DNA from: Nonomuraea polychroma
GTDB lineage: Bacteria; Actinomycetota; Actinomycetes; Streptosporangiales; Streptosporangiaceae
Length of the DNA: 64,000 nt
Assembly (NCBI RefSeq): GCF_004011505.1
Contig: NZ_SAUN01000001.1
Location: 11,187,501 to 11,251,500, forward strand
Direction: 5' to 3'
Under the pieces are notes generated by a model that saw only the letters and a list, made by a program, of their open reading frames with translations, did not search any database and was not told where the DNA came from. The position numbers were made by a program, and so were the translations under genes. Of the stretch, positions 51,083-59,199 are shown one piece after another (position 1 is the first letter of the stretch; every line of letters starts with the position of its first letter).

Positions 51083-51787
51083 TCAGGCCAGGCACCTCAG
51101 GGCCGCGGTGATGCGCGGGTCGAGCCCGTGCGAGTCCGGCACCCGCCCGACCGTGGCCTCCACGAACTCCGGGTACGACAGCGTCGCCGTGATGCCGTCC
51201 AGCGCCACCCACATGTACTCGGCCGTCTGCTCGACCTGCACCTTGGCGTCCTGCTCCGCCAGCACGAACCGCCCCACCGCCACCCGCCAGAACGTCCTGT
51301 CGTCGGCCTCGTCCTCGGACACGGGCGCGCCGACGTCGTCGGCGTGGGTGGCGTACTCGGAGTCGTAGTGGAAGGCCTGCAACCCGTTGGGGTACGGCCC
51401 GGCCATCGTGTCGAGCATGGCGTCGCGGCCGAGCTCCCGCATGCGCCGCCGCGTCTCGCCGTTCTTGACCCGCCACTCCTCCAGCACCTCTTCGACGGGA
51501 AGGTCGCGGCGTTCGCGCACGCACCACTCGTTGAAGTCGTTGAACCCGCTCACGCCCTCGTCGGCCAGCCGGTCCATCAGCTCCTGCACGGTCCCGTCCA
51601 GGCAGGCGTGGTTGTACGCCTCCTCGCCCGCCAGATGCGCCAGCACGTCGCGGACCGACCAGCCCGCGCAGCGGGACGGCCGCCTCCACCCGCTCTCGCC
51701 GAGGCCGCCGAAGAACCGGTCGAGCCTGGCCGCCTCGGCGTCGAAGATGTCGAACGGGTCATAGTCTCTGAGCAGGTCCTCAGCCAT
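51083..51787 (-). CDS. DinB/maleylpyruvate-isomerase-like protein
   Basis: A 234-residue member of the mycothiol-dependent maleylpyruvate isomerase N-terminal (DinB-like) family. RCAGWSVRDVLAHLAGEEAY contains the first metal His; AFHYDSEYATHADDVG carries the other two (THADDVG signature). Such proteins use mycothiol as cofactor or ligand. Substrate unknown. Last of the leftward genes here, 16 bp after the DUF4344-like gene. Confidence 0.85.
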   Translation of the reverse strand: MAEDLLRDYDPFDIFDAEAARLDRFFGGLGESGWRRPSRCAGWSVRDVLAHLAGEEAYNHACLDGTVQELMDRLADEGVSGFNDFNEWCVRERRDLPVEEVLEEWRVKNGETRRRMRELGRDAMLDTMAGPYPNGLQAFHYDSEYATHADDVGAPVSEDEADDRTFWRVAVGRFVLAEQDAKVQVEQTAEYMWVALDGITATLSYPEFVEATVGRVPDSHGLDPRITAALRCLA

Positions 51788-51803
51788 ACTCGGACGCTAC
51801 CCG

Positions 51804-52505
51804 CTACGTGCCGGCTTTCACTGGGGCCATGGCACCGATGGCCGACCTGACCCGCTTGTACTCGTCGGCGCAGAACGGAGCGCGTGCGGCGGGAACCCAG
51901 CCGCCCTTGGCGATGCGGGCGTGCCTGGCGGGGTCGGCGCCGTACAGCAGGCAGGCGAACGTGGCGGACTCCTCCTGCCCCGAGAGGCGGCCGAGTCCGG
52001 CATGACTGGCGAGCAGGTGGCGGGCCTCGGCGGCGGCCGGCACCCGCTTCGGCGCGTCCGAGGCGAGCGTCAGCGCGGCGAACTGGTCGGCCCGCGCCTC
52101 GCTGTCGGGCAGGCCGTTCATGGCGCCCAGGGCCCGCCCGAGCTGGTGGTGGAAGAGCGCGGTCAGCGCGCCGTCGACACGGCGGTCCGTGGCGCGCGCG
52201 TCGGCCTCCTCGGTCTGCGAGATCCCGATCAGCGTGCGGCGGACCTCGCCGACGAGGGAGTAGCAGATCGTGATCCGGCGTTCCGCGCCGTCCCACGTGG
52301 CCGACGGCTTGTCGCAGTCGCGGGCGACGACCTCGACCGGCTTGGGCAGTTTGATCCTGGTCTTCAGCGCCTCGCTCTCCTTCAACACCTTCCTGGCCAG
52401 CTCGGCGCGGGGCGAGCCGGGGGGCTCGTACCGCACGGTCAGGTCGGGTGCAGGGGCCGCTCCCAGCGTGCTCGTCAGGACGAGGGCGAGGAGGGAATGC
52501 GGCAT
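51804..52505 (-). CDS. DUF4344-like secreted protein with degenerate metallopeptidase motif
   Basis: A 233-residue protein with a signal peptide (LLALVLTSTLGAAPA). The body resembles DUF4344, a putative metallopeptidase family: ITICYSLV, then the helix that normally carries HELGH, then SEARADQFAA. Here that helix reads HHQLGRAL, so the catalytic Glu is Gln121 and the second His is Arg124; Glu136 remains. It is probably inactive as a protease. No frameshift is present. Confidence 0.7.
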   Translation of the reverse strand: MPHSLLALVLTSTLGAAPAPDLTVRYEPPGSPRAELARKVLKESEALKTRIKLPKPVEVVARDCDKPSATWDGAERRITICYSLVGEVRRTLIGISQTEEADARATDRRVDGALTALFHHQLGRALGAMNGLPDSEARADQFAALTLASDAPKRVPAAAEARHLLASHAGLGRLSGQEESATFACLLYGADPARHARIAKGGWVPAARAPFCADEYKRVRSAIGAMAPVKAGT

Positions 52506-52605
52506 GCGGGGGCTCCTTCCAGGGCGATCACGACAATGGGACTGTCCATGCGGCGATCAGGTGATCGATAAACCTGGGAGAAGGTAAAGGATCCGGACAA
52601 GCCGA

Positions 52606-52633
52606 AGGCCCGGCCCCCGAGGGGACCGGGCCT
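52606..52633 (-). terminator. Hairpin terminator
   Basis: AGGCCCGG and CCGGGCCT pair over 8 bp, extended by CCCC/GGGG with one bulged A and a CGA loop. It lies 12 bp after the stop of the secreted-protein gene on the minus strand. Confidence 0.8.
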
Positions 52634-52645
52634 CAGCGTGGTGGA

Positions 52646-53383
52646 TCAGCGACGCCACCAGGAGCCGTAGACCCGCACGTAGTCCGTGCGGCTCTTGGCG
52701 CCCTCGAGCTCGTCGTCACCCGCGTACACGGCACGGAACGTGCCGCTCTTCCACGCCTTCGTCTTGGCGTAGAACTTGCCGCCATGACCGGTCCAGTCGG
52801 AGGCGACCCACTTCCAGGCGCTGGAGCCGTTGGCGCGGTAGTAGACGTTCACCTTCTCGCCACGGACGCCCTCCCAGCCGTTGTCGTCAACGACGAGGCG
52901 GCCGGAGAAGTAGATCGACTTGCCCTTGCGGACCTTGTACGGGTCGGCGCGGAAGCTCCAGATGGCAGTCTCCGCCTTGCCCTTGTTGATCTCGACCGCG
53001 AAGAACGCCTCGTCCTTGGCGATCTGCTTGCCGGCGCCGTCGAAGGCCACGGCCGTGGCCTTCCACTTGCCGTCAGGGTCGTTCTCGTTGAAGCCGATCG
53101 CGAAGCGCCAGCCCTCGAGGTCCTTGACGTCCTTGGTCCGCATCGTGCGGAAGCCGTCGTCGGCGGGAGCGACGCTCAGTTCGACCTTCTGGACGTCGGA
53201 GCTGGCCCCGATGTCGAAGTAAGCAGTCGTCTCCGCGCCGGCCTCCACCACAACCGGGTTCGGCGTGATGTCGCGGATCTTGAGCTGCGTGTCTGCCTTG
53301 GTGGCGGAGGCGGCCCCCGCCCCCGACACCAGCATGGCCCCGCCCACGAGGGCGGAGACGATACCTAGTGCGATTCTTCTCAT
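52646..53383 (-). CDS. Secreted protein of unknown function (Ig-like domains)
   Basis: A 245-residue exported protein; the signal peptide is IALGIVSALVGGAMLVSGAG with cleavage near ASA. The mature part shows two beta-sandwich-like halves: IRDITPNPVVVEAGAE to FAVEIN, then DPYKVRKGKSIYFSGRL to the C-terminus, where KWVASDWTGHGGKFYAK recalls actinobacterial Ig-like repeats (GTFRAVYAGD). Monocistronic, with its own terminator. No catalytic motif. Confidence 0.75.
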   Translation of the reverse strand: MRRIALGIVSALVGGAMLVSGAGAASATKADTQLKIRDITPNPVVVEAGAETTAYFDIGASSDVQKVELSVAPADDGFRTMRTKDVKDLEGWRFAIGFNENDPDGKWKATAVAFDGAGKQIAKDEAFFAVEINKGKAETAIWSFRADPYKVRKGKSIYFSGRLVVDDNGWEGVRGEKVNVYYRANGSSAWKWVASDWTGHGGKFYAKTKAWKSGTFRAVYAGDDELEGAKSRTDYVRVYGSWWRR

Positions 53384-53572
53384 GAGGGTGCTGATTCCTC
53401 TCCCCGTATCACGTTGAAGCCGGCCTGGGGTGGCCGACTTCCTCTACTACTTTGAGGCACAGAATAGGGAAAAGGTTGGCTAAAGTTACAGAAAAAATTT
53501 GATCACGGTCGCAACCTGGACTTATGCGAAAAAATCCGTTTTAGGTTGACTTGACCCACTACAGTCTGGTCC

Positions 53573-54445
53573 ATGACCGACGTCTACACGCTGGGCGAGC
53601 CGCTCGGCGTCGTCTCCAGCGGCCGGGTTCGCCACGAGAGCGAGGCCAGGCTGGATGTGTGCGGGCCGGAGTTCACGCTGGCCGTGGCGCTGGCCAGGCT
53701 CGGTCACTCGTGCGCGTACCTGGGCAAGGTCGGCGACGACGAACTGGGCGCCAGGGCGCTCACCGTGCTCAGGGGCGAGGGCGTGGACGTGGCGGACATG
53801 CGCGTGTCCGAGGGGCTGCGCACGGGGCTGCTGCTCAGGGAGAGCCGGGTGGCCCGCGACCTCAAGGTCACGCACTACCGCACCGGCTCGGCCGGGTCGC
53901 GGCTCGCGCCCGGCAACGTGCCCATCGACCGGATAGGCGCGTCGAAGATGTTGCACGTCACCGGCCTCACCGCCGGCCTCGGCATAGACGCGCTGGACGC
54001 CGTACGCGCCGCCGTCAGCGCCGCCAGGAACGCCGAGGTGATGATCTCCTTCGCCGTCGAGTACGTCCCCGAGTTGTGGCCGTCGGTACGCGAGGCCGAG
54101 GAGACCCTCAGCGAGCTGGCCTGCGCCGCGCATCTGCTCTTCCTTCGCCAGGACGAGCTCGACCTCGTCAAGCCGGCCCTCACGCCGGAGCGGGAGGTCG
54201 TCGTGGACCGCGGCGCCAAGGGGGCCAGCGTGCGGGCGGATCGGATGCGCTACGACGTCCAAGGTTGGCAGGTGCCGATCGTGGACACCGCGGGCGCGGG
54301 GGAGGCGTTCGCCGCGGGCTACATCAGCGCCGCCCTGGACGGTCTCACCCCGCAGGAACGCCTGTACCGCGGGGCGCTGCTGAGCGCCGCCGCGGTGACC
54401 AGCGTGAGCGACTGGCAGGGGTTGCCCACCAGGGCCGAGCTCTAG
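53573..54445 (+). CDS. Atypical PfkB-family carbohydrate kinase
   Basis: A 290-residue ribokinase-fold protein. The PfkB pattern is clear (TLAVALARLG, LGKVGDDELGARAL, VDTAGAG), but key positions deviate. The catalytic GAGD is GAGE (Glu244). The first signature GGAPAN is CGPEFT, and the usual SFDxNYRxxLW is SFAVEYVPELW. It may be catalytically altered or inactive. The -10-like TACAGT is only seven bases before the ATG, suggesting a leaderless mRNA. It converges on the GH87 gene (4-bp overlap). Confidence 0.8.
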   Translation: MTDVYTLGEPLGVVSSGRVRHESEARLDVCGPEFTLAVALARLGHSCAYLGKVGDDELGARALTVLRGEGVDVADMRVSEGLRTGLLLRESRVARDLKVTHYRTGSAGSRLAPGNVPIDRIGASKMLHVTGLTAGLGIDALDAVRAAVSAARNAEVMISFAVEYVPELWPSVREAEETLSELACAAHLLFLRQDELDLVKPALTPEREVVVDRGAKGASVRADRMRYDVQGWQVPIVDTAGAGEAFAAGYISAALDGLTPQERLYRGALLSAAAVTSVSDWQGLPTRAEL

Positions 54446-57400
54446 TTGACGGTGAGCGTGAACGTCGAGGTCGTGTTCTTGACGTTCTGGTGGTTGTCAC
54501 TGAACCGCACGCCGTTGAAGGTGGCCGCGCCGACGGCCGGGCCCTCGCCCGGCTCCGGAAGCTCGTTCACCCAGATGCCGAAGCCTGACTTGGCGTCGAA
54601 GGCGTCGCCGCTCTTGCGCGCCCCGCTGATCGACACGTTCGTGAAGACCGTGTCCCGCACCGGGTTGAGCGCCTGACCGTTGACGTAGTCGGTCTGGAAC
54701 ATGATCCCGTGGTAGGTCGGGTCGACGATGTCCAGGTTGGTGATCCGGATGCCCTGGAACACCTTCGACGCCGAGTACAACCACATCGCCGGGAAGGTCT
54801 GCTGCCCCCAGAAGTGGCCGCCCGCCCGTACCAGTGAGATGTTGTCGAACGTCGTGGGCGGGCTCGCACCGAACCCGTGCATCGGGATCCCGAAGTCCAG
54901 CGAGCTGATCGTCACGCCCGAGTAGACCAGGGTGTCCGCCACGTAGATGTTCCTGAAGGTGTTGTCGTAGCCGCCGTAGACGGCCACACCGGCGGCCCGC
55001 CAGGTGAGCAGCGAGGTCAGGTTCTCGTAGACGTTGCCGTGCTGCTCGCCGGGGTTGTTGTCGGTTGCCGAGAACAACGCGAAGCTGTCGTCGCCCGTGG
55101 ACCTGGTCTCGATGTTGGTGACATGGTTGCCGGTGCTGCCGTTGGTCATGTTGAGCCCGTCGGCGAACACGTCGCGGATGCGTGAGTTCTTGATCGTCAT
55201 GTTGTCCGTGTTCGAGCCCCAGTACATGCACACCTGGTGCTCGACCCAGATGTTGTCGATCGTCATATCGGCCACGTTCGAGAAGTCGAACACCTTGCCA
55301 GGACCGTCGATGCGCGAGGTGTAGTTGCCGAAGTAGGCGAAGCTCGCGAACGCCGAGCCGTTGGCCGAAGCCTCCGTGCGGAAGCCGACGTCGGTGTTCT
55401 CCTGGCCGGACGGGGCGTGGAAGCGGGTGAACCACGGTCCGGCGCCGACGACCTTGATCGGCTTGCCGTAGACGTGGAACTTGGAGGAGGTCTGGTAGTC
55501 GCCCGCGGGCAGGTAGACGCCGGTCAGGGTGGTGTCCATGCGGGCTCGGTCGAGGGCGTTCTGGACGTCCTGGTGGGTGAACCCGGTCGGTACGGCGTAC
55601 TTCGCCGGGTCGGGGTTGGCGAGCGGCGTGACCTGCTCGAAGTCGACGAAGTCGATCGCGTAGGTGTGCGGGTTGGCCGCGTCCTTCTGCAGTCTGATCG
55701 TGTGGCCGGCCGGGACGGTGGTGCCGAGCAGCAGGTTCGCCTCGTCATAGATGTGGCGGGGCGGGCCTGAGCTCGGGTTGTTGTCCGGGCTGGCCTCTGG
55801 GCCGTAGAGCCAGGCGTAGCGGGAGGTCAGGTTGATGGCCTTCAGGAACGTGCCGTCCACATAGACGTTCAGGGTGGAGTCGATGCCGCCGCCGCCCGGG
55901 GCGTCCGGCAGCGAGAAGCGGGTGACCAGGGTGTTCGTGGGAGCTTTGGTGGTGAATTCGACGTACGCGCCGGTCTGGTGCAACGTCACCGCGCGCCGTC
56001 CCGAGGCCTCGCCGGCGACCGTGCCGATCTCCCTGCTCGGGCCCACGCGGGCCGCGCCGCCGCCGATCGCGGCGTCCTCGGCCTCGTATGTGTCGTAGGG
56101 CATGTTCGCGCCGCGGCCCACGAAGAGCGGCAGCTCGCTGGTGTTGTTGGCGCGTTTGACCGGCAGCTCGTTGGCGTCGTCGGCGAGCACGGTCTTGACC
56201 GTGTACCTGCCGTTGGCCGCCGTCCACGTGCCCAGCGTGACCGGGCCGGTCGTGGCTCCCGGGGCGATCGCGCCGGTGGCCGAGCCGGTCAGGGTGCGGA
56301 CGACGGTGCCGGACTCGTTCGTGACGGTGAGGGTGATGCCGTGGGCGCCGCCGCTGGAGGCGATCGTTCCCTGGTTCTTGATCGCCACGGTGAACGTCAC
56401 CGCGGAGCCCGCGGCCGGGTTGCCGGGGGTCCAGGCGACGGGGGAGGCGATCAGGTCGGCCGTGTCGACCGGCTTCACGGTCAGCGTGCCGGTCGTGGTG
56501 TTGTTGGTCTCGTTCTGCTCGATGACCGTGTTGTTCTCGTCGACCTTGGCGGAGAGCTGGTGGGTCCCGGCCTCTCTTGTGCCGATATTCGCCGACACGG
56601 TGGTCGACGCCCCTGCGGCCAGCGTGCCTACGCCGGCGCTGCCGACCTTGGTGGTGCCCGCGTAGAAGGTCACGGAGGTCGCTGCGGCGGCCGCGGTGCC
56701 GGCGTTCCTGACCGTGGCCGACAGCGTGATCGCGTCGGTCTCCACCGGCGCGGCCGGAGCCGAGGCCAAGGTGGACACGGTCAGGTCGGGGTTGGCCGCG
56801 GCGGTGCCGAAGATCTGGAACTCGGCCACCTGGCCGCCCGGCGCGCCGGAGTTGGCGGTGATCTGCAGGCGGACGTCGGCGACCCTGGCGGTCACCGGGA
56901 TCGTCACCGAGTTCCCGGTCGCGGGGTCGAACGTGTAGGCGGCCGAGGGGACCAGTGTGGTGAAGCCGGTCGCGCTCTGCTCGCGGCCGAGGACCTGGAT
57001 GGTCTGCGTGCGACTGGCCCACACGGGGTCGGGATTGAGCGTGAGCGTGATCGACGTCAGGTCGGCGTTCGCGCCCAGCTGCACGGTGAGCGTGTTGGGG
57101 TAGGCGCCGCCTTCCCAGTAGGTCTGGACGTTGTTGTCGTTGGCGTTCGCGGCCGCGTACGTGTGCGTGTGCGAGGAGGCGGAGATCGGTTTGCCGAGGG
57201 CCAGGTTGGCGCCCGTGTCCGGAGCACTGCCCCAGACCTCGAACTCGGACAGCTGACCGGCCGGCCAGCCAGCGTTGGCGGTGATCTGCAGCCGGACGTA
57301 CCGGGTGGTCGTCCCGGTGACAGTGACGGTCGCGGCCGGGTTGAAGGTGTAGGTGGCCGAGGCTGCGATGGTGGTGAAGCTGGAGCCGTTCGTGCTGCCC

Positions 57401-57705
57401 TGGACGGTCAGCGTCTGCGTCCGGCTGGGCCATCCGGACGGGAGCTTGAGCACGAGCCTGTTGACGCTCGCGGCCGTGCCGAGATCGACCTGGACCCACT
57501 GCGGGAAGGCGTTGTTGGCCGACTCCCAGTAGGTGGCCTGGTTGCCGTCGGTCACGTTGGCGGCGGGGTACACGTCGGTGTGGCTGCTCGCGGTGGCGGT
57601 CTTGCCGGCCGCGAGATTCGTGTCGGCCGCGGCCTGGGCAGGCGCGGCCCAGGGAGCGGTCACGAGTCCGATGGCTAACGAAAGGGCGGCTAACAGAGCT
57701 CTCAT
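54442..57705 (-). CDS. Secreted multidomain GH87-type alpha-1,3-glucanase (mycodextranase-like)
   Basis: A 1087-residue exported enzyme. Order: signal peptide (1-26), two F5/8C discoidin domains (~28-158 and ~165-300), two CARDB domains (~305-412 and ~415-525), a CBM6/35-like module (~537-692) and a right-handed beta-helix catalytic domain (~700-1087). The catalytic domain carries segments typical of GH87: VYLPAGDYQTSSKFHVYG, GPGKVFDFSN, FADGLNMTN (Asp849) and STGDDSFALF (Asp872, Asp873). ATG 57705 directly precedes the signal peptide. Its promoter matches that of the ABC operon at 59200. Likely degrades fungal wall or bacterial alpha-1,3-glucan. Confidence 0.83.
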   Translation of the reverse strand: MRALLAALSLAIGLVTAPWAAPAQAAADTNLAAGKTATASSHTDVYPAANVTDGNQATYWESANNAFPQWVQVDLGTAASVNRLVLKLPSGWPSRTQTLTVQGSTNGSSFTTIAASATYTFNPAATVTVTGTTTRYVRLQITANAGWPAGQLSEFEVWGSAPDTGANLALGKPISASSHTHTYAAANANDNNVQTYWEGGAYPNTLTVQLGANADLTSITLTLNPDPVWASRTQTIQVLGREQSATGFTTLVPSAAYTFDPATGNSVTIPVTARVADVRLQITANSGAPGGQVAEFQIFGTAAANPDLTVSTLASAPAAPVETDAITLSATVRNAGTAAAAATSVTFYAGTTKVGSAGVGTLAAGASTTVSANIGTREAGTHQLSAKVDENNTVIEQNETNNTTTGTLTVKPVDTADLIASPVAWTPGNPAAGSAVTFTVAIKNQGTIASSGGAHGITLTVTNESGTVVRTLTGSATGAIAPGATTGPVTLGTWTAANGRYTVKTVLADDANELPVKRANNTSELPLFVGRGANMPYDTYEAEDAAIGGGAARVGPSREIGTVAGEASGRRAVTLHQTGAYVEFTTKAPTNTLVTRFSLPDAPGGGGIDSTLNVYVDGTFLKAINLTSRYAWLYGPEASPDNNPSSGPPRHIYDEANLLLGTTVPAGHTIRLQKDAANPHTYAIDFVDFEQVTPLANPDPAKYAVPTGFTHQDVQNALDRARMDTTLTGVYLPAGDYQTSSKFHVYGKPIKVVGAGPWFTRFHAPSGQENTDVGFRTEASANGSAFASFAYFGNYTSRIDGPGKVFDFSNVADMTIDNIWVEHQVCMYWGSNTDNMTIKNSRIRDVFADGLNMTNGSTGNHVTNIETRSTGDDSFALFSATDNNPGEQHGNVYENLTSLLTWRAAGVAVYGGYDNTFRNIYVADTLVYSGVTISSLDFGIPMHGFGASPPTTFDNISLVRAGGHFWGQQTFPAMWLYSASKVFQGIRITNLDIVDPTYHGIMFQTDYVNGQALNPVRDTVFTNVSISGARKSGDAFDAKSGFGIWVNELPEPGEGPAVGAATFNGVRFSDNHQNVKNTTSTFTLTVN

Positions 57706-57741
57706 GGGGGTGGCCCTTCGGCGGGTACGGCGGATGGCCGA

Positions 57742-57777
57742 ACCATAGGATGTCGAGCAGATGGCCGCAATATTTCG
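57742..57777 (-). promoter_or_regulatory. Promoter of the GH87 gene with CGAAATATTGCG element
   Basis: On the minus strand: CGAAATATTGCG (57777-57766) overlapping -35 TTGCGG (57770-57765), 17-bp spacer, -10 TATGGT (57747-57742). The expected start of transcription is about 30 bases before the ATG. Same layout as at 59134-59169. Confidence 0.65.
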
Positions 57778-57911
57778 ATGAGATTGCGCAAATCCACGAC
57801 TAACAGGAGGTGTGAGCTTCCGTCCGTCGGTGCTGGTCAGAAAGCGGATGGGAGCCGGAAATCCGCTGTGGGCGCCGCGCAAGGCGTGACGTTCGCTCAA
57901 CGTAAGCCATT

Positions 57912-57940
57912 GCAAGCGCTTGCGTGCCAGGCCGTATAGT
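57912..57940 (+). promoter_or_regulatory. Operator and leaderless promoter of the lacI gene
   Basis: GCAAGCGCTTGC (57912-57923) is a perfect 12-bp palindrome and a standard LacI operator. TATAGT at 57935-57940 is a -10 box only six bases before the ATG at 57947, so the message would be leaderless. The operator overlaps the -35 region, which fits autorepression. Confidence 0.65.
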
Positions 57941-57946
57941 TTGCGC

Positions 57947-58936
57947 ATGACACGACGACTCGCAGAGGTGGCGAAGAAGGTCGGAGTGAGTGAGGCGACC
58001 GTCAGTCGCGTGCTCAACGGCAAGCCCGGGGTCTCCGACGCGACCCGCGAGGCCGTGCTGACCGCGCTCGACGTGCTCGGCTACGAGCGCCCCACCCAGC
58101 TGCGCGGCGACCGGGCCAGGCTGGTCGGCCTGGTGCTCCCCGAACTGCAGAACCCGATCTTCCCCGCCTTCGCGGAAGTGGTCGGCGGCGCCCTGGCGCA
58201 GCAGGGCTTCACCTCGGTGCTCTGCACGCGCACGGTCGGCGGTGTCTCCGAGGCCGACTACGTGGACCTGCTGCTCCAGCAGCAGGTCAGCGGCGTGGTC
58301 TTCGCCGGCGGCCTGTACGCGCAGGCCGACGCCGCGCACGGGCACTACGAGCTGCTGCACGAGCGCAAGCTGCCCACGGTCCTGGTCAACGCGGCCGTCC
58401 AGCACCTCGACTTCCCGCAGGTGTCGTGCGACGACGTGGTGGCGGCCGAGATCGCGGTCGCGCATCTCCGCGCGCTCGGCCACGAGCGGATCGGCATGGT
58501 GCTCGGGCCGAAGGACCACATGCCGTCGCGGCGCAAGCTGGAGACGTTCCTGGCCGAGGGCGGCGACGCCGGGCTGGTCGAGCACACGATGTTCTCGCTG
58601 GAGGGCGGCCACGCGGCCGCCGCCAGGCTGGTCAAGCGGGGTGTGACCGGCGTGGTGTGCGCCAGCGACCTGCTCGCGCTCGGCACCGTGCGCGCGTCCC
58701 GCCGTGCCGGGCTCGCCGTGCCCGGCGACATCTCGGTCATCGGCTTCGACGACTCGGCGCTGATGAACTGCACCGAGCCGCCGCTGACCACGGTCCGCCA
58801 GCCGATCGACGCCATGGGCAGGGCCGCGGTGGACCTGCTGGTGGCGCAGATCGACAAGGCGGCGGTGCCGGCGGACGAGCTGCTGTTCGAGCCCGAACTG
58901 GTAGTCCGCGCCTCCACCGCCCGAGCCACCACCTGA
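57947..58936 (+). CDS. LacI-family regulator of the alpha-glucan locus
   Basis: A 329-residue repressor. Helix-turn-helix RLAEVAKKVGVSEATVSRVL; hinge after GYERPTQLRG; effector domain from LVGLVLPELQNPIF; end VIGFDDSALMNCTEPPLTTV. ATG 57947 is chosen at the helix-turn-helix, supported by the -10 box just upstream; an earlier start would include the operator. It lies between the glucanase gene and the importer operon and probably controls both in response to an imported alpha-glucoside. Confidence 0.92.
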   Translation: MTRRLAEVAKKVGVSEATVSRVLNGKPGVSDATREAVLTALDVLGYERPTQLRGDRARLVGLVLPELQNPIFPAFAEVVGGALAQQGFTSVLCTRTVGGVSEADYVDLLLQQQVSGVVFAGGLYAQADAAHGHYELLHERKLPTVLVNAAVQHLDFPQVSCDDVVAAEIAVAHLRALGHERIGMVLGPKDHMPSRRKLETFLAEGGDAGLVEHTMFSLEGGHAAAARLVKRGVTGVVCASDLLALGTVRASRRAGLAVPGDISVIGFDDSALMNCTEPPLTTVRQPIDAMGRAAVDLLVAQIDKAAVPADELLFEPELVVRASTARATT

Positions 58937-59068
58937 CGCCCGCCCCGCCGCGGCACCCAGCGGACGGATCCCCGGCCCTCACCCATCCCTCCCACCGAAG
59001 GACCTCCGCCTGTGCGAGCGGTGGGAGCGTCGCGCTCTGCCTCCATCCTTTCCCTCAAGGGACCCCGG

Positions 59069-59087
59069 CCCGTGCGGAGGTCACGGG
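59069..59087 (+). terminator. Hairpin after the lacI gene
   Basis: CCCGTG/CACGGG stem of 6 bp with a 7-base loop, 130 bp after the LacI stop and before the next promoter. No T-run follows; weak evidence. Confidence 0.3.
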
Positions 59088-59133
59088 TACTACGGTAGGC
59101 GCGTAACTCAGTCGTTATCTTGCAATAGGCAGT

Positions 59134-59169
59134 CGAAATATTGCGCACTTCGGTCGCCGATCCTATGGT
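59134..59169 (+). promoter_or_regulatory. Promoter of the alpha-glucoside ABC operon with CGAAATATTGCG element
   Basis: CGAAATATTGCG (59134-59145) overlaps -35 TTGCGC (59141-59146); after 17 bp comes -10 TATGGT (59164-59169). The bases around the -10 (GATCCTATGGT) are also shared with the glucanase promoter (CATCCTATGGT). The element is a 12-bp near-palindrome, and TTGCAATA lies just upstream. Confidence 0.65.
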
Positions 59170-59199
59170 GTGGGCACCTCGCATCAGAAGGGTCAGACC

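Noticed and set aside
55978..57678. 566-codon open frame on the plus strand
   Set aside because: Complement of the GH87 gene, Gly/Arg/Val-rich low complexity.
57706..58023. Upstream extension of the GH87 open frame
   Set aside because: It crosses the promoter and the divergent lacI start; the signal peptide begins at 57705.
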